A stretch of 64,000 bases of DNA, taken from contig PGYB01000001.1 in NCBI GenBank assembly GCA_002839445.1, positions 218,735 through 282,734 of the forward strand, in the 5' to 3' direction. The notes beneath the pieces are model-generated. The model was not told the origin of the DNA, ran no database searches, and saw only the letters and a program-made list of their open reading frames with translations. The translations under genes and the position numbers were made by a program. Positions 61,557 through 64,000 of this stretch are shown here, one piece after another (position 1 is the stretch's first letter; the number at the start of each line of letters is the position of its first letter). This stretch comes from Candidatus Riflebacteria bacterium HGW-Riflebacteria-1. GTDB taxonomy: Bacteria; Muiribacteriota; Ozemobacteria; Ozemobacterales; Ozemobacteraceae.

Positions 61557-62177
61557 ATGAGTAGATACAACCCAGCAAAATTATTGGGAATCATCTGTCT
61601 GGCAGTCTTCCTTCTCGCTGCTCCACAGGTTTTCGCGGTCGACGAGCTCGATGATTTCGGTGGACTCGACGATCTTGGCGGTGACACCGCGGCTCCAGCC
61701 TCTGCAGAACCCCCTGCTGGCGGTGGCGATGGCATGGTTGCCGAAAGCCCGACTTCAAGCGGTGGCGGTGCTATTGATGGCTCGAAACTGACTGAACAGG
61801 AGCAGGTTGACGGCCTGATTAACAAATTCTCATTTGTTACCGAAAACGCCAACAAAGATCCATTCAAGCCTATCGTTGAAAAGAAAGTTGTTCTGCCACC
61901 AGTAAGAACAGTTCAGCCGGTTGCCAGACCTCAGGACAGCAAACCACAGGCACCTCCGGTTAAACCGATCAAGGTATTTGTAACCGGCATCGTTGGCAAC
62001 GAAGGTGATCGCCTTGCCGTAATCAGATTCGAAGACGAAGAGCACACAGTGAGCAAAGACCAGATCGTCGATGGCAAATTCAAGGTTGTCGACATTCAGA
62101 ATGACCGCATTGTCGTGTATTCAAACAAAGAACAGCGCCGCCACACTTTCAAGATTGGTGGCGACGAAAAAGAATGA
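61557..62177 (+). CDS. pilP: PilP-like type IV pilus protein
   Basis: A 206-aa exported protein at the PilP position. It has a signal peptide (about 1-28) and then a low-complexity acidic Asp/Gly/Ala/Pro region (about 30-85). A DPFKPIV motif follows, the usual PilP entry point, and then a C-terminal beta domain (KPIKVFVTGIVGNEGDRLAVI to the end), the PilP beta-sandwich that contacts PilQ. There is no lipobox Cys, unlike classical lipoprotein PilP. The ATG at 61557 has AAGGAG ahead; an ATG abutting pilO (61536) is the alternative. Confidence 0.82.
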   Translation: MSRYNPAKLLGIICLAVFLLAAPQVFAVDELDDFGGLDDLGGDTAAPASAEPPAGGGDGMVAESPTSSGGGAIDGSKLTEQEQVDGLINKFSFVTENANKDPFKPIVEKKVVLPPVRTVQPVARPQDSKPQAPPVKPIKVFVTGIVGNEGDRLAVIRFEDEEHTVSKDQIVDGKFKVVDIQNDRIVVYSNKEQRRHTFKIGGDEKE

Positions 62178-62202
62178 CCTGCTAGCAGGTTACAGCCAGA
62201 AG

Positions 62203-62260
62203 GCTGCAACATACGCGCCTGAGAAATCAGGAAATCGTAATGTTGCAGCTTTTTTCTTTT
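62203..62260 (+). terminator. Rho-independent terminator after pilP
   Basis: Ten-bp stem GCTGCAACAT/ATGTTGCAGC with inner CCTGA/TCAGG, followed by a long T-rich tract. A perfect 14-bp palindrome ACCTGCTAGCAGGT (62177-62190) sits just upstream at the pilP stop. Confidence 0.9.
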
Positions 62261-62383
62261 TAGTTTTTTTTCATCAGGCGTTTCAGATTTTCAGACTTGC
62301 GCCGATAATGCCGACGCGACCATGCAGGCTGATAGCCTGACAGGTTGTGACGAAGCTTTACCAGACCATTAAGGAGTGTAGAT

Positions 62384-62545
62384 ATGAAAAGAGACATGAA
62401 GAGGAACTGCATGTGGATGACCTGGGGAGTGTTAAGTGTTATAGCTCTGCTGACTATTGGCTACAAGAGTATTGCCGCTGAGCTTGAGAAACAGAACGCC
62501 CAGGAGCGGCCGGTTGTCGTTGTTTCGCCAGGCGGGCAACGCTGA
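62384..62545 (+). CDS. Small single-helix membrane protein (53 aa)
   Basis: A short ORF with AAGGAG seven bases before its ATG, between pilP and pilQ. It has a basic N-terminus, one hydrophobic helix (about 13-29: TWGVLSVIALLTIG) and a short outside tail ending in RPVVVVSPGGQR. The strong ribosome site, position inside the pil cluster and type I-like topology support a real gene. No homology is recalled. Confidence 0.55.
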   Translation: MKRDMKRNCMWMTWGVLSVIALLTIGYKSIAAELEKQNAQERPVVVVSPGGQR

Positions 62546-62792
62546 CAGACCATTTGACACAAAAATTGGCGAAGATATTTCCCAAAACTGTCAAATATTT
62601 ATCGCCGCTTGACGATATGAGAGCAGAATCTTGATAAATCAGCGTTAACCATTGCTCAAACCAGACTGTAAGAAAATCAAAAAAATTGCTTAACAAATTA
62701 ACAAAACTTGTCGATGTATCAACTGACAAACCATAAATGGCACTTGTCGGAGATTTATGTTGTCGGACATTCCCGTTCGGAGGTATAGAAGA

Positions 62793-64000
62793 ATGTGTTC
62801 CACGGGTTACACCAGAAAGAAAACTAATATCTTACTACTGTTTGCGGCTATTACAGTCGCACTGTTGTTGCCGGGCTCATTGCGAGCTGATGACAACATT
62901 ACCCTCGATTTCCGGGACACTGACATTCGTCAGATCGTCAAGGTCATCGCCCAGCAGTCTGGAACTAACATCATTGCTGAAAAGAGCGTCAGCGGCCGGG
63001 TTACTGTCAAGCTGACCGACGTATACTATGAGGAAGCCATGAACCTGATCGCCAAAACCAACGGTTTTGCGGTTCGCAAGATTGGCAACACCTGGATTCT
63101 CGCCGATGAAAAGAAGCTAATCAACGCTTTTGAAAAAGGCCAGACTGTTACCAGACGCCTGCAGTATGCCAAAGCGGCTGATGTGGCCAAACTGTTCGGC
63201 GGCGCCGGCAGCGCAGCCAAAGGCGGCGTTACCGTAACCCCAGATGAACGCATCAACGCTCTGATCATCGAAGGTTCGAAAGAAATGATTGATCAGGCCA
63301 AGAAGCTCATCGAAACTGTTGACGTGCCTGTTCACCAGTGCATGATGGAAGCGAAGATCGTCGAAGTCAAAACCGACGCTACAAAGAGCATCGGCTTCAA
63401 GTGGCAGGGCAAGATTGGCAGCGACGGCGAATACTCGACTTTCGAATCACTGCCGGTCTTCTCGACCAAGGAATACTTTGCCGTGAATCCTGATTCTGGC
63501 CTTTACCAGGAAGCTTTCACCGGCCAGCAGGGCGACATGTTCGGTCTTGGCGACTTCTATCGCGAAAACCTTCTGTTCAAGGCAACCTTCTCGGCACTTG
63601 AAACCCGCAGCGAAAGTAAGGTTCTGTCGAACCCCAAAATCTCGGCAGTTAACGGCCAGGAAGCAGAAATCATCGTTGGCACCAAGGTTATCTACCCGGG
63701 CGGCGCTGACCAGCCTCCGAAAGAAAAAGATACCGGTATCAAACTCAAAATCACACCACGTATCAACGACGACGGCTACATTACTGTAGACGCCGAACCC
63801 GAAGTATCATTCGTTGAACGCTGGTCGAACAACAACATGTATCCGGTTATCGGCACGCGCTCTGCCAAGACCACTGTTCGCGTCAGAGACGGCGAAGAGA
63901 TCCTCATCGGCGGCCTGATCAGAGACGAAGAAGGTAAAGAAAGCAACAAGATTCCGCTGCTCGGCAATATCCCGATCATCAAGAATCTGTTCAGCTTCAA
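62793..64000 (+). CDS. pilQ: Type IV pilus secretin PilQ (partial, 3' end off window)
   Basis: The reading frame is open to the window end, about 402 codons. A signal peptide (1-32) precedes an STN/N0 domain (about 35-105; TLDFRDTDIRQIVKVIAQQS, NIIAEKSVSGRVTVKL). A NolW-like N1 domain (about 115-190; RLQYAKAADVAKLFG) follows, then the secretin core (VLSNPKISAVNGQEAEI, GIKLKITPRIND, RDGEEILIGGLIRDE, KIPLLGNIPIIKNLFS). It is the outer-membrane channel for the pilus. Only one N1-type repeat is seen, so it is a short PilQ lacking AMIN domains. GGAGG precedes the ATG. Confidence 0.95.
   Translation, partial: MCSTGYTRKKTNILLLFAAITVALLLPGSLRADDNITLDFRDTDIRQIVKVIAQQSGTNIIAEKSVSGRVTVKLTDVYYEEAMNLIAKTNGFAVRKIGNTWILADEKKLINAFEKGQTVTRRLQYAKAADVAKLFGGAGSAAKGGVTVTPDERINALIIEGSKEMIDQAKKLIETVDVPVHQCMMEAKIVEVKTDATKSIGFKWQGKIGSDGEYSTFESLPVFSTKEYFAVNPDSGLYQEAFTGQQGDMFGLGDFYRENLLFKATFSALETRSESKVLSNPKISAVNGQEAEIIVGTKVIYPGGADQPPKEKDTGIKLKITPRINDDGYITVDAEPEVSFVERWSNNNMYPVIGTRSAKTTVRVRDGEEILIGGLIRDEEGKESNKIPLLGNIPIIKNLFSF

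Overview
The window looks like chromosomal DNA of an uncultured, diderm, probably anaerobic bacterium of about 50% GC. A secretin (PilQ) with a PilM-N-O-P set implies an outer membrane and type IV pili. A HydE maturase implies [FeFe]-hydrogenase metabolism. TrxB, a periplasmic MsrB-MsrA fusion and a UV endonuclease point to oxidative and UV stress repair. Many exported proteins are orphans. The mix reminds me of candidate phylum Riflebacteria, but that is recollection and was not tested. I saw no rRNA, tRNA or CRISPR array. Coding density is high, and strong sigma70-type promoters and Rho-independent terminators are readable in the gaps.

Layout. 1-5 kb: the lysS 3' end, an exported zincin, a DMT exporter, an exported protein with a 50-aa membrane ORF, and trxB. 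5-14 kb: uvsE, a beta-lactamase-fold hydrolase, a C39-like papain-fold protein, a chloroplast-CGEP-like S9 peptidase, a RAYT transposase carrying in-frame palindromic repeats, and an M30-like lipoprotein zincin. 14-27 kb: a MITE-like repeat, an acyl-CoA ligase, a heterodimeric ABC exporter with a uracil-DNA-glycosylase-like gene, an esterase, a methyltransferase, a parvulin, an MBL-fold hydrolase and glgX. 25.8-31.9 kb: a same-strand run with a PLD/winged-helix fusion, a transketolase, a glyoxalase-fold protein, a DNA/RNA nuclease and YibE/F. 31.9-45 kb: TerB-like, HEAT-repeat, dCTP deaminase, S33 hydrolase, zinc-ribbon membrane protein, PLD, hybrid histidine kinase, HydE and MsrBA. 45-53 kb: a second MITE copy, SlyD-like FKBP, SH3 protein, DprA, L25, CarD and three TPR genes. 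53-64 kb: MurQ, two SpoIID-like genes bracketing MiaB and QueH, then pilMNOP, a 53-aa ORF and the start of pilQ.

How the genes fit together. The last 11 kb is an envelope and translation block: MurNAc-6-P recycling, SpoIID-type septal or peptidoglycan factors, two anticodon-loop tRNA modification enzymes and the pilus inner-membrane platform with its secretin. Elsewhere most genes are monocistronic or in two- to five-gene runs, and functional links between neighbours are weak. The strongest non-genic signals are a pair of inverted-terminal-repeat elements (14196-14586 and 45122-45398) and the palindrome-bearing tandem repeat inside the RAYT gene (11974-12085).
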